DNA of 64,000 bases from an uncultured Pseudomonadota bacterium (lineage in GTDB: Bacteria; Pseudomonadota; Gammaproteobacteria; Burkholderiales; JALYOK01), in the NCBI GenBank assembly GCA_902826775.1, contig CADEHE010000004.1, positions 416,927 to 480,926 of the forward strand, written 5' to 3'. How positions within the stretch are numbered: position 1 is the stretch's first letter; every line of letters begins with the position of its first letter. Below the pieces are notes generated by a model that did not search any database, was not told the DNA's origin, and saw only the letters and a program-made list of their open reading frames with translations. Made by a program: the position numbers and the translations under genes. Of this stretch, positions 19,901 to 27,576 are shown in pieces.

Positions 19901-20380
19901 CAACACAATCGATTGTTGTGTGGCCGTCGCCACATCGCCGACGTTGTTGTTGGTGGTAACGCTGAAGTTGATCTGCGTGCCATCCGCCACCGGGTTATCA
20001 ACCAGCGCTGCAAGACGTATCGTTTCGCTTTTTCCGGCACCAATGCCACCCGTGCTCCAGCGCATCAGCTGACCGGCTTGGCAAGTAATGAAGCCAGCTC
20101 CATCGCAGAACGGCCCCGGCAAGGTCGCCGCCGCCGCCACCGTGGTGTGCGCCGGCACCGGTGCCGTTACCGTGAACGAGCGGGTAACGTTGTCTTGATT
20201 GGTCACCGTGATCGTGTAAAGCAACTTCTGGCCCGGCGCTACCGGGTCCGGGCTCGTCGCTATCGCTAGACCGATCTGCGCCTGCGCCGCTCCAACAAAC
20301 AGCGACGCAGATACAAATGTCACCAGCGCAGCAAACGAATAGAAAATCCTGCTCGGGAACCGGAAGAAGAAGCGCCACAT
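16922..20380 (-). CDS. Large exported repeat protein: DUF11-like, PKD and cadherin-like domains, C-terminal dockerin
   Basis: 1152 residues from ATG 20380, set by AAGGAG 7 nt upstream. Order: signal peptide (1-35); a DUF11-like module (about 36-285); a second module whose first 79 residues repeat the first exactly (about 286-364); then alternating PKD/REJ-like units (DGRASRDPDAGPS, FTLTVSDGAAS type) and cadherin-like units (GVLGNDSDADG, GSFTYTPxxGF, FTYRANDG) to about 1085; then a dockerin-like end with two calcium loops, DVDLDGDVDRADTALI and DLNGDGRIDVLDARI. Dockerins bind cohesins; the next gene upstream encodes a cohesin-like protein with a PEP-CTERM anchor. The product is probably an extracellular stalk or adhesin docked on the cell surface. 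No catalytic domain is seen. Confidence 0.85.
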   Translation of the reverse strand: MWRFFFRFPSRIFYSFAALVTFVSASLFVGAAQAQIGLAIATSPDPVAPGQKLLYTITVTNQDNVTRSFTVTAPVPAHTTVAAAATLPGPFCDGAGFITCQAGQLMRWSTGGIGAGKSETIRLAALVDNPVADGTQINFSVTTNNNVGDVATATQQSIVLATANAVNLVLSDVPSSVKPGTALTYTLNFANPGLSAFSGRLDMPVPAGTSFVSATGGGTLVGNTVQWSLGTVATGSFGTRQLTVNVNPGLSDGTLIGGEASLIDTVAGQRRARATAVSAVVATPVIGLAIATSPDPVAPGQKLLYTITVTNQDNVTRSFTVTAPVPAHTTVAAAATLPGPFCDGAGFITCQAGQLMRWSTGGIAVGGSVTFQFTATINAINPPGNGTLIYTKVVTWNNVGDRSAATAVTPFPFNLTPNNIAPIADAGPPKAVNVGISVGLDGSTSTDPDAGPSPLTFSWQQTSGPATVVLSNANTATPSFPTSVAGTYVFTLTVSDGAASDSDTVQVTVNQPNRAPTASADSFSTPANTPLNVAAPGVLGNDSDPDGNVLSVQLQANPLQGVLVLNSNGSFTYTPPNGFSGQVTFTYRANDGQTANNLSADTTVTINVSAVNVVPIATAGPDQSVNVGTPVTLDGRASRDPDAGPSALTFAWRQTGGPSVTLAGANSAQPTFTPSVVGSYVFELSVSDGAASAVDTVQIVAVQPNRAPVAGNESFSTQAGTVLNIAAPGVLGNDSDADGNTLTVQLQTGPVQGTLLLNPNGSFTYTPVAGFVGTLTFAYRANDGQANNNLSNIATVTINVTSVPNQPPTANAGPAQSVNVGALVTLDGRGSGDPDSGPSPLTFAWRQISGPPVTLARANTAQPTFTPAAAGAYEFGLTVNDGAASASSAVRITVAQPNRAPVASNDTYTTAFNSALIVPAAGGVLGNDTDADAHQLTAQLQSGPTQGTLLLNPNGSFTYTPPAGFSGGVSFTYRANDGQLVNNLSNTATVAITVNPPSNVAPTANAGSNRVVRAGSLVTLDGSASRDPDNGPSPLTFLWAQSGAPPVALTGATTALPSFSASVAALYTFTLTVNDGSATSAPSTVQVRVALRGDVDLDGDVDRADTALILAARGQAASGANDLRDLNGDGRIDVLDARIDATLCTRANCATQ
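19291..19526. repeat. Internal direct repeat, copy 1 (236 bp)
   Basis: Identical in every base to 20041-20276, spaced by exactly 750 bp (250 codons) inside the repeat-protein gene. It encodes the second DUF11-like half-module. Flanking bases diverge at once on both sides. Confidence 0.95.
20041..20276. repeat. Internal direct repeat, copy 2 (236 bp)
   Basis: Partner of 19291-19526. It encodes the first half-module after the signal peptide. Recombination between the copies would remove 250 codons in frame. Confidence 0.95.
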
Positions 20381-20496
20381 AGTCAAACTCCTTGAAACGT
20401 TCTGTGTCGACGGGCGTTGAGAGCGTGCGTCGGTGTCGCGACGCCGTGCCGCCAGCCTTGCATCAAGCTACCGCCGTGCGAATTCTTTGGGGATCG

Positions 20497-21126
20497 CTAG
20501 TGCTTGCGCCTGCCTGCGCTTGCGCACAACAGCAAAGCGCCGGCGAGGATAAGCAACGTAGTATTTGGCTCGGGCACAGTGGAGCCCGATGTCACCGTGA
20601 TGGCTGCGTTGGTGATGGAAGCGCCGAGGGCGCCGCCGCCGCTGTCGCCGAGCGCATTTAGCGTCAATGTTAACGCGCTCGTCCCGGGCGCGAGCCCGAT
20701 GAAGGCCAACGTGGCTAGCGTAAAACTATCGAGCTGCGACGCATCCAGCAGCGCCGCAGGGTCAAACGACACTTCCGCGAGATTGATCGTTCCCGCGCCG
20801 GGGACAATTTGCTGAGAACTGCCCGTGCCCCCCAGATCAAGCTGTGTGCCAAACCTGGCGTTGTTGAACCCAATGATCGCGGCATTAAAGGCCAGGTCTA
20901 TGTCGTAGGCGCCGACCGAAGCAGCACTCAAATCCGAGATTACGATATTCACCGAGGTCGGGCTGCCTACAGCTACCGACTGACTGACCGGCGCCAAGCT
21001 CAACGCGATTGCCTGGGCGTGCGTGCTAACCAGCGACGCCAGCAGCGCAGCGGCGGCGACGGCATTCGACGCGGCACGTCGGATTGGCAAATGGACGGGA
21101 CGAGAATCGATGTTGCGCTGTGACAT
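20497..21126 (-). CDS. Cohesin-like protein with PEP-CTERM sorting signal
   Basis: 209 residues. The signal peptide (about 19-39, ending THAQA) leads into a beta-rich domain resembling cohesin: ALSLAPVSQSVAVGSPTSVN, then VGAYDIDLAFNAAIIGF, then FTLATLAFIGLAPGTSALTL, the paired strands seen in cohesin and related surface modules. The C-terminus is a complete PEP-CTERM signal: VPEP, a hydrophobic stretch and a short basic tail GRRKH, which exosortase systems recognise. Exosortase genes are not in the window. The gene is directly upstream of the dockerin protein gene in the same orientation, suggesting an anchor-and-partner pair. Confidence 0.72.
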   Translation of the reverse strand: MSQRNIDSRPVHLPIRRAASNAVAAAALLASLVSTHAQAIALSLAPVSQSVAVGSPTSVNIVISDLSAASVGAYDIDLAFNAAIIGFNNARFGTQLDLGGTGSSQQIVPGAGTINLAEVSFDPAALLDASQLDSFTLATLAFIGLAPGTSALTLTLNALGDSGGGALGASITNAAITVTSGSTVPEPNTTLLILAGALLLCASAGRRKH

Positions 21127-21240
21127 GAGGTGCCTCTTTCTTGTTCCTTCAGGGCTACACCGCCCGCCCGGTATGTAGCGGTGTATCGATTACATTCGAT
21201 TTCTTATTGTCGCTAGATTGAATTGGGAACAGTGCTTTTG

Positions 21241-21309
21241 TCAATAGTCCGAATGTACCAATCTGATGCCACTCAGTGGCGTCGTCGTTGCGGCATCGAG
21301 GACGATCAC
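21241..21309 (-). pseudogene. VapC toxin remnant (first codons only)
   Basis: The stop of the antitoxin overlaps a GTG (GTGA), a common vapBC junction. The frame opened there reads GTG-Ile-Val-Leu-Asp-Ala, the start expected of a PIN-domain toxin with its first catalytic Asp, but loses similarity after about six codons and ends after 22 residues. No other PIN motif is found downstream. I read it as a toxin gene removed by deletion; chance resemblance over so few residues is possible. Confidence 0.4.
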
Positions 21310-21527
21310 GACCGCTCGAAACCGCACAGCGCAACATCGATTTCTTCCGCAAGCCGAGGCTTGCCGCTTCTGAACAGCGGCAAGCGAGGACGCGGCGGCG
21401 CAGCTTCCGCCGCAAATCGACGCAGCGCCTGACAAATCAATTCCGCCACGTTCACGCTGCGCGCTGCCGCAATCCGCTCAAGTGCGCGCTTCACATCCGT
21501 TGGGATACGTACAGTACTCTTCACCAT
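21306..21527 (-). CDS. Ribbon-helix-helix antitoxin, VapB/CopG type
   Basis: 73 residues (77 from ATG 21539). The N-terminus KSTVRIPTDVKRALERIAA is a ribbon-helix-helix DNA-binding unit; ELICQALRRFAAE is its second helix. The tail PRLPLFRSGKP...LAEEIDVAL resembles the toxin-binding ends of VapB antitoxins. No intact toxin gene follows: only a short PIN-like stub overlapping the stop codon. It is divergent from the alpha/beta hydrolase gene, with starts about 40 bp apart. Confidence 0.7.
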   Translation of the reverse strand: MVKSTVRIPTDVKRALERIAAARSVNVAELICQALRRFAAEAAPPRPRLPLFRSGKPRLAEEIDVALCGFERS

Positions 21528-21568
21528 GCCATGTACCATATGAAAGCGGGACCTTCCGTCACAACACC

Positions 21569-22477
21569 ATGAGCCGCGCGTTGGAGCTTGCAGTGAAACC
21601 ATCCCATTCCGAATTTGTTCCGGTGCGCCACCTACGCCACCACGTCCGCACCTGGGGCGAGCCGGCCGCGCCGCAACTCTGGTTGCTGCATGGCTGGATG
21701 GACATGTCCGCTTCGTTCCAATTCGTGGTCGATGCGCTTGAGGGCCACTGGCATGTGATCGCGCCGGACTTTCGCGGCTTCGGTTTAACCGAATGGCCGC
21801 AAGACGGCTATTGGTTCGCCGATTACCTCGGCGATCTCGATGCCCTGCTGGATCACTATTCACCGCAAAGCCCAGTGGTGTTGGTCGGCCACAGCATGGG
21901 CGGCAATATCGCCAGCCTGTTCGCCGGCATACGGCCGGAGCGCGTGCGCGCGCTGATCAACCTCGAAGGCTTCGGTTTGCCGCACAGCGATCCGGCCAAT
22001 GCGCCACAACGCTACGCCGATTGGCTGCGGGAGTTGCGCGAAGGCGTAGGGTTCCGCAGTTGCGCGAGCGTGGCGGACTACGCCGCGCGTTTGCGCGCTG
22101 GCAATCCGCGCGTGAGCAAAGCGCGCGCGCTCTGGCTCGCTGAGCAGGCTACCCGCCGTGACGCGGCGGGCGTGGTGCATTTACGCGGCGACCCGCGCCA
22201 CAAGCGCAAGCACGCGATCCCCTATCGTCTCGACGAAGCTATGGCCTGCTGGCGGCGCGTAAGCGCGCCGGTCTTGTGGGTCGGCGCTGCGGACTCGTGG
22301 ATCATGAAGAACCACATGAAGCATCGCGATGATTACGAAGCGCGCAAAGCCTGCTTTGCCCTGCTGGAAGAACATGTGATCGAGGATTGCGGACACATGA
22401 TGCATATCGAATGTCCCGAGCAGACGGCGCGCCTGATCGAAGCGTTTCTGCTCCAGCACGCTCCGGATCGCGAATAG
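21569..22477 (+). CDS. Alpha/beta hydrolase
   Basis: About 303 residues of a cytosolic alpha/beta hydrolase. Visible: the oxyanion HGWMDMSASF block, DFRGFGLTEW, the nucleophile elbow VGHSMGG, an acidic residue in LWVGAADSW and the catalytic His in EDCGHMMHIE, so the triad is complete. The substrate cannot be told; esterase or lipase-like activity is likely. I place the start at ATG 21569; a GTG 24 nt later has a better-placed GGAG. It is divergent from the VapB-like gene. Confidence 0.82.
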   Translation: MSRALELAVKPSHSEFVPVRHLRHHVRTWGEPAAPQLWLLHGWMDMSASFQFVVDALEGHWHVIAPDFRGFGLTEWPQDGYWFADYLGDLDALLDHYSPQSPVVLVGHSMGGNIASLFAGIRPERVRALINLEGFGLPHSDPANAPQRYADWLRELREGVGFRSCASVADYAARLRAGNPRVSKARALWLAEQATRRDAAGVVHLRGDPRHKRKHAIPYRLDEAMACWRRVSAPVLWVGAADSWIMKNHMKHRDDYEARKACFALLEEHVIEDCGHMMHIECPEQTARLIEAFLLQHAPDRE

Positions 22478-22642
22478 AGCATGGGCGCAGCCTATAGTCG
22501 GCCTATACTCCCTTCAGATCATCCTATTCAGTCGCTCTGATAGATATTCATCGTAGATATCTCCTGGCTGTATGCACACTTCACCTGTAGCACACGCAGC
22601 TCAACTTGCTCGCGTTGCCTTCGTGCTAACGTTGCAAGGACA

Positions 22643-22975
22643 ATGAACGCATTGCGTCGTTTGCTCATGCTAGTCATGGCGTTTTGGCTGCCGCTGGCCA
22701 ACGCTTGGGCGCTGCTCTCGCCCTGCGCGCACGAACCGCACGGCGCACCAGCAGTGCAACCGGAGGCGATGCCATGTCACGATGGCGCTAGCGGTAACAC
22801 TTCCACCGCGACCCACTCCTGCGACTGCGCCCACTGTCATCTCAGCGCCGCACCGGCATTGCCAAGCGCCAAGCCATGCGTCATCGTGCGCGCTCACGCG
22901 GTCGAACACCCAAGCGTGCCGCTCGCACACACACTCTTCATCGCCCGCCTGCCGCTGCCGCCTCCCGTAGCGTAG
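22643..22975 (+). CDS. Small exported Cys/His-rich protein of the copper module
   Basis: 110 residues: signal peptide (LLMLVMAFWLPLANAWA), then a short region with clustered metal ligands (CAHEPHG, MPCHDG, HSCDCAHCHLS) and a Pro-rich tail. The family is not recognised with certainty; it resembles DUF2946-like small proteins that accompany copper efflux genes. It stops 87 nt before the start of the TolC-like lipoprotein gene, followed by a multicopper oxidase, so a periplasmic copper-binding role is a reasonable guess. Confidence 0.65.
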   Translation: MNALRRLLMLVMAFWLPLANAWALLSPCAHEPHGAPAVQPEAMPCHDGASGNTSTATHSCDCAHCHLSAAPALPSAKPCVIVRAHAVEHPSVPLAHTLFIARLPLPPPVA

Positions 22976-23062
22976 TTCTTCCCGTTGGGTTCGCGCACCG
23001 GTGACAGCCGGCGCCGCGGTGTTTTCGTGCGCCCTCATTCGCTTCTTGGGAAGGACTCGCAA

Positions 23063-24445
23063 ATGCGTTTCACCTTACAGGCCTGGACCACGCTGGCGCT
23101 CGCGCTGCTTTGCGGCGCGTGCAGCATACAACCGGTCAAACTTGAATTCGCGCAAGACCACCCCGCGCAGCCGCGCGCGGTGAGCCCGCCGTGGCCGCAG
23201 CTCAGCGCACCGCTCGGCGCGGACGACGTCGTACGCCTGGCGCTGGCACATTCGCCCGCGTTGCAAGCCGACTATGCGCAGCTCGGCATTGCGCGTGCGG
23301 ACGCGATCGAAGCCGCCATCATCGCCAATCCAGTGCTGTCGCTGGAGCGGCGCAGCTCGAGCGTAGGCGTCGAGCGCGGCGTGAGCATCATGCAAGATCT
23401 CCTGGGTGTGGTGACGCTGCCGGCACGCAAGCAACTGGCGCGGCGCAACTTGGCGCGCGCGCAAAGCGAGGCCGCGCAGCGCGTGCTCGCGCACGCGGCC
23501 GCCGTGCGCGCGAGCTACTACACGTTGCAGGGCGACGCGCAACGCTTGGAACTCATGGCAACGGCCGCCACCGCCGCCAGCGCCGCGGCCGAGCTCGCCC
23601 AACGCCAGCACAGTGCCGGCAACATCACCCGCTTGCAGCTCGCTCAACACCAAGCATTCAATGCCGAAACGCAGTTGGAACTCGCACGCGCGCGGTCGCA
23701 GTACGACCGTGACCGCAAAATGTTGAATAGCCTGCTCGGCGCTTGGGGTGCGAACGCGCAATGGACACTGCCGCAGCGCTTGCCTGCTCCGCCGGCGAAT
23801 TCGCCCGGCTTCGCCGACGCCGAGGCGAGCGCGCTGACGCAGCGTCTGGAACTGTTCGCGGCCAAGCACACGCTCGAATCGACGCAAGCCGCGCTCGCCT
23901 TCACGCGCAGCAACCGGCTGCTCAGCACGCTGGGCATCGGCTTCGCGCGCAGCAAGGAGAGCGACGACCAAGTACTGAAAGGACCGAGCGTGGAGATCGG
24001 CCTACCGCTATTTGACCGCGCTCAGGGGCAAATCGCTCGCCTGCAGGCGAGCGCGCAAGAGCAAGAACAACGCCTGCGGCAGTTGGCGATCGACATCCGC
24101 GCCGAGGTACGCGCCGCGCGCCAGCGCGTTGCGTCGAGCTACGCACGCGTGAAGCAGCATGAAAACGAGCTGCTGCCGCTGCACGAAACCATCGTCGCCG
24201 AAACGCAGTTGCGCTACAACGGCATGCTCACCGACGTGTACGAGCTGCTCAACGCCAAACGCGCGCAATTGGCCGTGGCGCAAAGCTACGTCGAGAGTCT
24301 GCGCGAGTATTGGCTGGCGCACGTAGAGTTGGAGCGCGCCATCGGCGCGCGCCTGGACGAGCCGAGCGCGCCAAGGTCGCCCCTGCAACCACCGCCGCAG
24401 CCGAGCGCGGCACCGGCGCACCAGCATGAACATCACAAGCAATGA
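23063..24445 (+). CDS. TolC-family outer-membrane efflux lipoprotein
   Basis: 460 residues from ATG 23063, preceded by AAGGA at good spacing; longer frames lack this. The signal peptide ends in a lipobox LLCGAC, so the mature protein is a lipoprotein. Two TolC repeats follow with long amphipathic helices (RLALAHSPALQADYAQLGIA; ARQRVASSYARVKQHENELL; YNGMLTDVYELLNAKR). The C-terminal tail is Pro/His-rich (HQHEHHK). Such proteins form the outer-membrane duct of tripartite exporters; no pump or adaptor gene is adjacent. The stop overlaps the region just upstream of the multicopper oxidase start. Confidence 0.85.
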   Translation: MRFTLQAWTTLALALLCGACSIQPVKLEFAQDHPAQPRAVSPPWPQLSAPLGADDVVRLALAHSPALQADYAQLGIARADAIEAAIIANPVLSLERRSSSVGVERGVSIMQDLLGVVTLPARKQLARRNLARAQSEAAQRVLAHAAAVRASYYTLQGDAQRLELMATAATAASAAAELAQRQHSAGNITRLQLAQHQAFNAETQLELARARSQYDRDRKMLNSLLGAWGANAQWTLPQRLPAPPANSPGFADAEASALTQRLELFAAKHTLESTQAALAFTRSNRLLSTLGIGFARSKESDDQVLKGPSVEIGLPLFDRAQGQIARLQASAQEQEQRLRQLAIDIRAEVRAARQRVASSYARVKQHENELLPLHETIVAETQLRYNGMLTDVYELLNAKRAQLAVAQSYVESLREYWLAHVELERAIGARLDEPSAPRSPLQPPPQPSAAPAHQHEHHKQ

Positions 24446-24485
24446 AACGCCCGCAAGCAATGCCACTCATTTCGAGGATTTCTTC

Positions 24486-25790
24486 ATGACGACCCGACGT
24501 GACCTCCTACGCACCAGCGCCGCGCTTATAGCCGGCGCCGCGGCGCTCAACACGCGCGGCGCGCAAACCGAAACCCAGCCCCACGACAACAACACAGCAT
24601 CGAGCACCTACACACCGGTCGTCACCCCCAACGGCGGCACCCTGCCCTGGCGCATGATCGAAGGCCGGAAGACTTTTCACCTGATCGCCGAGCCGGTCAA
24701 GCGCGAGTTCGCGCCCGGCATGACGGTGAATTGCTGGGGCTATAACGGCCAAACACCAGGGCCGACGATCGAAGCGGTGGAAGGCGACAAAGTGCGCATC
24801 TATGTGACCAATAAATTACCGGAGGCGACTTCGATCCACTGGCACGGCATCTTGCTGCCCAACGGCATGGACGGCGTAAAGGGATTGACGCAGCCGGCGA
24901 TCGATCCCGGCAAGACCTTTGTATACGAATTCACGCTCAAGCAAAACGGTAGCTTCATGTATCACCCGCACGCGGACGAAATGACGCAAATGGCCTGCGG
25001 CATGCAAGGCATGTTCGTGATTCATCCGAGATCAAATGAATCGCACGCTGCGCGCGCGGAAGCGGTGCGTGTCGCTCGTGCTGATCGTGACTACTGCATC
25101 ATGCTGAACAACTGGCACATCGAGCCGGGCGCGTACACCCCAGATCCGAGTGTCATGACCGATTTCAACATGTGGACGATGAACAGCCGCGTGTTTCCCG
25201 GCATCGCGCCGATGGTGGCGAGAACCGGCGAACGTGTGCGCATCCGCGTGGCGAATGTAAGCATGCACGAGCATCCGATGCATATCCACGGTGTGACGAT
25301 GCTGGTCACCGGCACCGACGGCGGTTGGTTAGCGCCCTCCGCGCGTTGGCCGGAAACCACCGTGCTGGTGCCGGTGGGTGGCGTGCGCGTGGTGGAATTC
25401 GTCGCCGATGCGCCGGGCGACTGGCCGTTTCATTGCCACAAATCGCACCACACCATGAATGCCATGGGCCACGGCATCGCCAACATGCTGGGTGTGGACG
25501 CGCACGGTGTAGAAAGCAAACTGCGCCAACTGCTGCCGCAATACATGCACATGGGCCGCGACGGCATGAGCGAAATGGCCGAGATGCGCATGCGCTTGCC
25601 TGAAAACACGCTGCCGATGATGAGCGGCGACGGCCCATTCGGCTCGGTGGAAATGGGCGGCATGTTCACCATGATCAAAGTGCGCGATGATTTAGCTGCT
25701 GGCGACTACCGCGATCCGGGTTGGTACAAACATCCGCCCGGAACGATTGCCTACGAAGTCGATGCGAAGGACGTGCCAAACATTGGCTAA
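24486..25790 (+). CDS. Tat-exported multicopper oxidase
   Basis: 434 residues from ATG 24486. The Tat signal TRRDLLRTSAALIAGAAAL carries the twin Arg. The copper-ligand blocks are complete: HWHGI, MYHPHADE, HEHPMHIHG and WPFHCHKSHH (the last holding the type 1 Cys). The distal part is Met-rich (MHMGRDGMSEMAEMRMRLP, MMSG), as in copper-tolerance oxidases. It probably oxidises Cu(I) in the periplasm. It overlaps the TolC-like gene's 3' region only in its dispensable upstream frame; the three genes form one unit. No copper regulator is nearby. Confidence 0.87.
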   Translation: MTTRRDLLRTSAALIAGAAALNTRGAQTETQPHDNNTASSTYTPVVTPNGGTLPWRMIEGRKTFHLIAEPVKREFAPGMTVNCWGYNGQTPGPTIEAVEGDKVRIYVTNKLPEATSIHWHGILLPNGMDGVKGLTQPAIDPGKTFVYEFTLKQNGSFMYHPHADEMTQMACGMQGMFVIHPRSNESHAARAEAVRVARADRDYCIMLNNWHIEPGAYTPDPSVMTDFNMWTMNSRVFPGIAPMVARTGERVRIRVANVSMHEHPMHIHGVTMLVTGTDGGWLAPSARWPETTVLVPVGGVRVVEFVADAPGDWPFHCHKSHHTMNAMGHGIANMLGVDAHGVESKLRQLLPQYMHMGRDGMSEMAEMRMRLPENTLPMMSGDGPFGSVEMGGMFTMIKVRDDLAAGDYRDPGWYKHPPGTIAYEVDAKDVPNIG

Positions 25791-25817
25791 CGCGACCCAC
25801 CGCTACGGGAGGGAAAC

Positions 25818-26151
25818 ATGACCGAGCAACTCGTGCCTATTCTGCATGTCAATGACGCGCGCGCCGCGGCGCGGTGGTACGCGCGTCTCGGTTTTGACAT
25901 TGTCGGCGAGCACCGCTTTGCGCCGCATTTGCCGCTCTACCTGTTCCCGCGCCGCGGGGGCCAATGCGCTGCACCTATCCGAGCACAAAGGCGACGCGCG
26001 CCCTGGCACGCTGGTGTACTTCTATGTCGATGACATCGACGCCATCGCGCGCGAATTCGCATTGCCCGTGGACGAGCAGCCTTGGGCGCGCGAGGTACAT
26101 CTCACCGATGCGGACGGCAATCGCTGGCGTGTTGGCCAGCGCAAGCGCTAG
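25818..26151 (+). pseudogene. VOC (glyoxalase/bleomycin-resistance fold) protein, frameshifted
   Basis: ATG 25818 follows a strong GGGAGGG site. The first frame encodes the N-terminal VOC half (LVPILHVNDARAAARWYARL, DIVGEHRF, YLFPRR). Near the G5 run at 25956-25960 the reading continues in another frame as ANALHLSEHKGD, LVYFYVDDIDAIAREF and HLTDADGNRWRVGQ to the stop at 26151. One base removed from the run restores a normal protein of about 110 residues. It is either a recent mutation or a homopolymer sequencing error. Confidence 0.8.
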
Positions 26152-26365
26152 CGGGTCTATACTGGTCGCAGATGTCTCTGCTTATCAGCTACCAATAAGG
26201 GTTACTAAGATATGCAAGGCCCAGTAAGTTAGTTTCACCTTTCGCGGGCACTGCTTTGCACGAGGCGGCGTTGCCAGGTGGTAAAGTAATCGCGCAAGCG
26301 AGCGCAGCCGCCCACGGCGTATCGCGCCAAACGAAAACCGCCGCACAATCCGAAGGAGAAAATCA

Positions 26366-26965
26366 ATGCCGTCAGTGATGGAGCAAATTCTCTCGCACAT
26401 CGACGAGAACACCTTGCACCAGATGAGCGATCAGCTCGGCGAGTCGCCACAGGCCACCGGCAACGGCATCGCCGCCGCCGTGCCGCTGATTTTGCAAGCG
26501 TTGGCGCGCAACGCTGGCGACCCGAATGGGCGCGAGTCGTTGTACAACGCGCTGTCGAACGATCATGACGGCTCCGTGCTCGACAATCTGCTGGGCGTGC
26601 TCGGCGGCGGCATGGGCCAAGACCGCTCTACCGACGGTGCCGGCATTCTCGGGCACGTGTTCGGCAACAGCCAAAGCGGTTTGATGAACGCGCTCTCGCG
26701 CGCTACCGGTATGAATTCCTCCAGCATGGGACAGTTGTTGACTATGCTGGCGCCGATCGTCATGAGTTTTCTTGGCCGTCAAAGCCAGCGCCAGGGGCTC
26801 GACGCGGACGGATTGGCCTCGCTGCTCGGACAAGAACGCTCTTACGCCCAGCAATCCGCACCGGGGTTGATGGGCGTGCTGAGCCGATTTCTCGATCAGG
26901 ACGGCGATGGTTCGGTGGTGGACGATCTCGGCGGCATGTTGGGTCAACTATTGATGCGGCGCTAG
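26366..26965 (+). CDS. DUF937 domain protein
   Basis: 199 residues, ATG 26366 preceded by AAGGAG. The domain is recognisable from DQLGESPQATGNGIAAAVPL, ALARNAGDPNGRESLYNAL and HIFG-like GILGHVFGNSQSGLMNALSR. It is predicted cytosolic, helical and rich in Gly/Leu. The C-terminus has a DQDGDGSVVDDLGGMLGQLL block common in the family. Function is unknown. It precedes the tag gene by 25 nt. Confidence 0.78.
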   Translation: MPSVMEQILSHIDENTLHQMSDQLGESPQATGNGIAAAVPLILQALARNAGDPNGRESLYNALSNDHDGSVLDNLLGVLGGGMGQDRSTDGAGILGHVFGNSQSGLMNALSRATGMNSSSMGQLLTMLAPIVMSFLGRQSQRQGLDADGLASLLGQERSYAQQSAPGLMGVLSRFLDQDGDGSVVDDLGGMLGQLLMRR

Positions 26966-26990
26966 CAGCGCGCTATTCCAAGTCATTGCC

Positions 26991-27572
26991 GTGGACCGCT
27001 GTCCGTGGGCGCAAGGCGAGCGCTATATCGCGTACCACGACGACGAATGGGGCGTGCCGGTGGCGGAGGATCGCGTGCTGTTTGAGTTCTTGCGGCTCGA
27101 AGGCGCGCAGGCCGGGTTGTCCTGGAGCACTATCCTCAACAAACGCGAGAGTTATCGCGCGGCGTTCGATCAATTCGATGCCGCGAAAATCGCGCGCTAC
27201 AAACCGCAAAAGCTCGAACAGTTGCTCGCCGATCCAGGCATCGTGCGCAATCGTCTAAAGGTCAATGCCGCCGTTGCCAACGCGCGCGCTTTCCTCGAAA
27301 CGCAGAGCGAATTTGGCAGCTTCGCACACTTTGTTTGGCAGTTCGTCGGCGGCAAACCCAAGCAGAACCGTTGGCGCCGGATTGCAGAAGTACCACCGCG
27401 CACCGCCGAATCGGACGCCATGAGCAAAGAACTCCTGCGCCGCGGTTTTAAGTTTGTCGGCTCGACGATTTGCTACGCCTACATGCAAGCCGTGGGCATG
27501 GTGAACGATCACCTGGTGGACTGCCCGCGCCATGCGGTGTGCAAGGCATTCGCCAGAGGCTTTGTCGTGTAA
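26991..27572 (+). CDS. tag: DNA-3-methyladenine glycosylase I
   Basis: 193 residues. Tag removes 3-methyladenine from DNA in base-excision repair. Visible family features are RCPWAQGERYIAYHDDEWGV at the N-terminus with zinc ligands Cys4 and His16, GLSWSTILNKRESYR around the substrate pocket, and the C-terminal zinc ligands in VNDHLVDCPRH. The start is a GTG at 26991. Full length for the family. It is probably co-transcribed with the DUF937 gene. Confidence 0.9.
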   Translation: MDRCPWAQGERYIAYHDDEWGVPVAEDRVLFEFLRLEGAQAGLSWSTILNKRESYRAAFDQFDAAKIARYKPQKLEQLLADPGIVRNRLKVNAAVANARAFLETQSEFGSFAHFVWQFVGGKPKQNRWRRIAEVPPRTAESDAMSKELLRRGFKFVGSTICYAYMQAVGMVNDHLVDCPRHAVCKAFARGFVV

Positions 27573-27576
27573 GCAT

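Noticed and set aside
23075-23971. Long open frame on the minus strand opposite the TolC-like gene.
   Set aside because: It is a GC-rich shadow of a clear plus-strand gene with Arg/Ala-rich composition and no domain.
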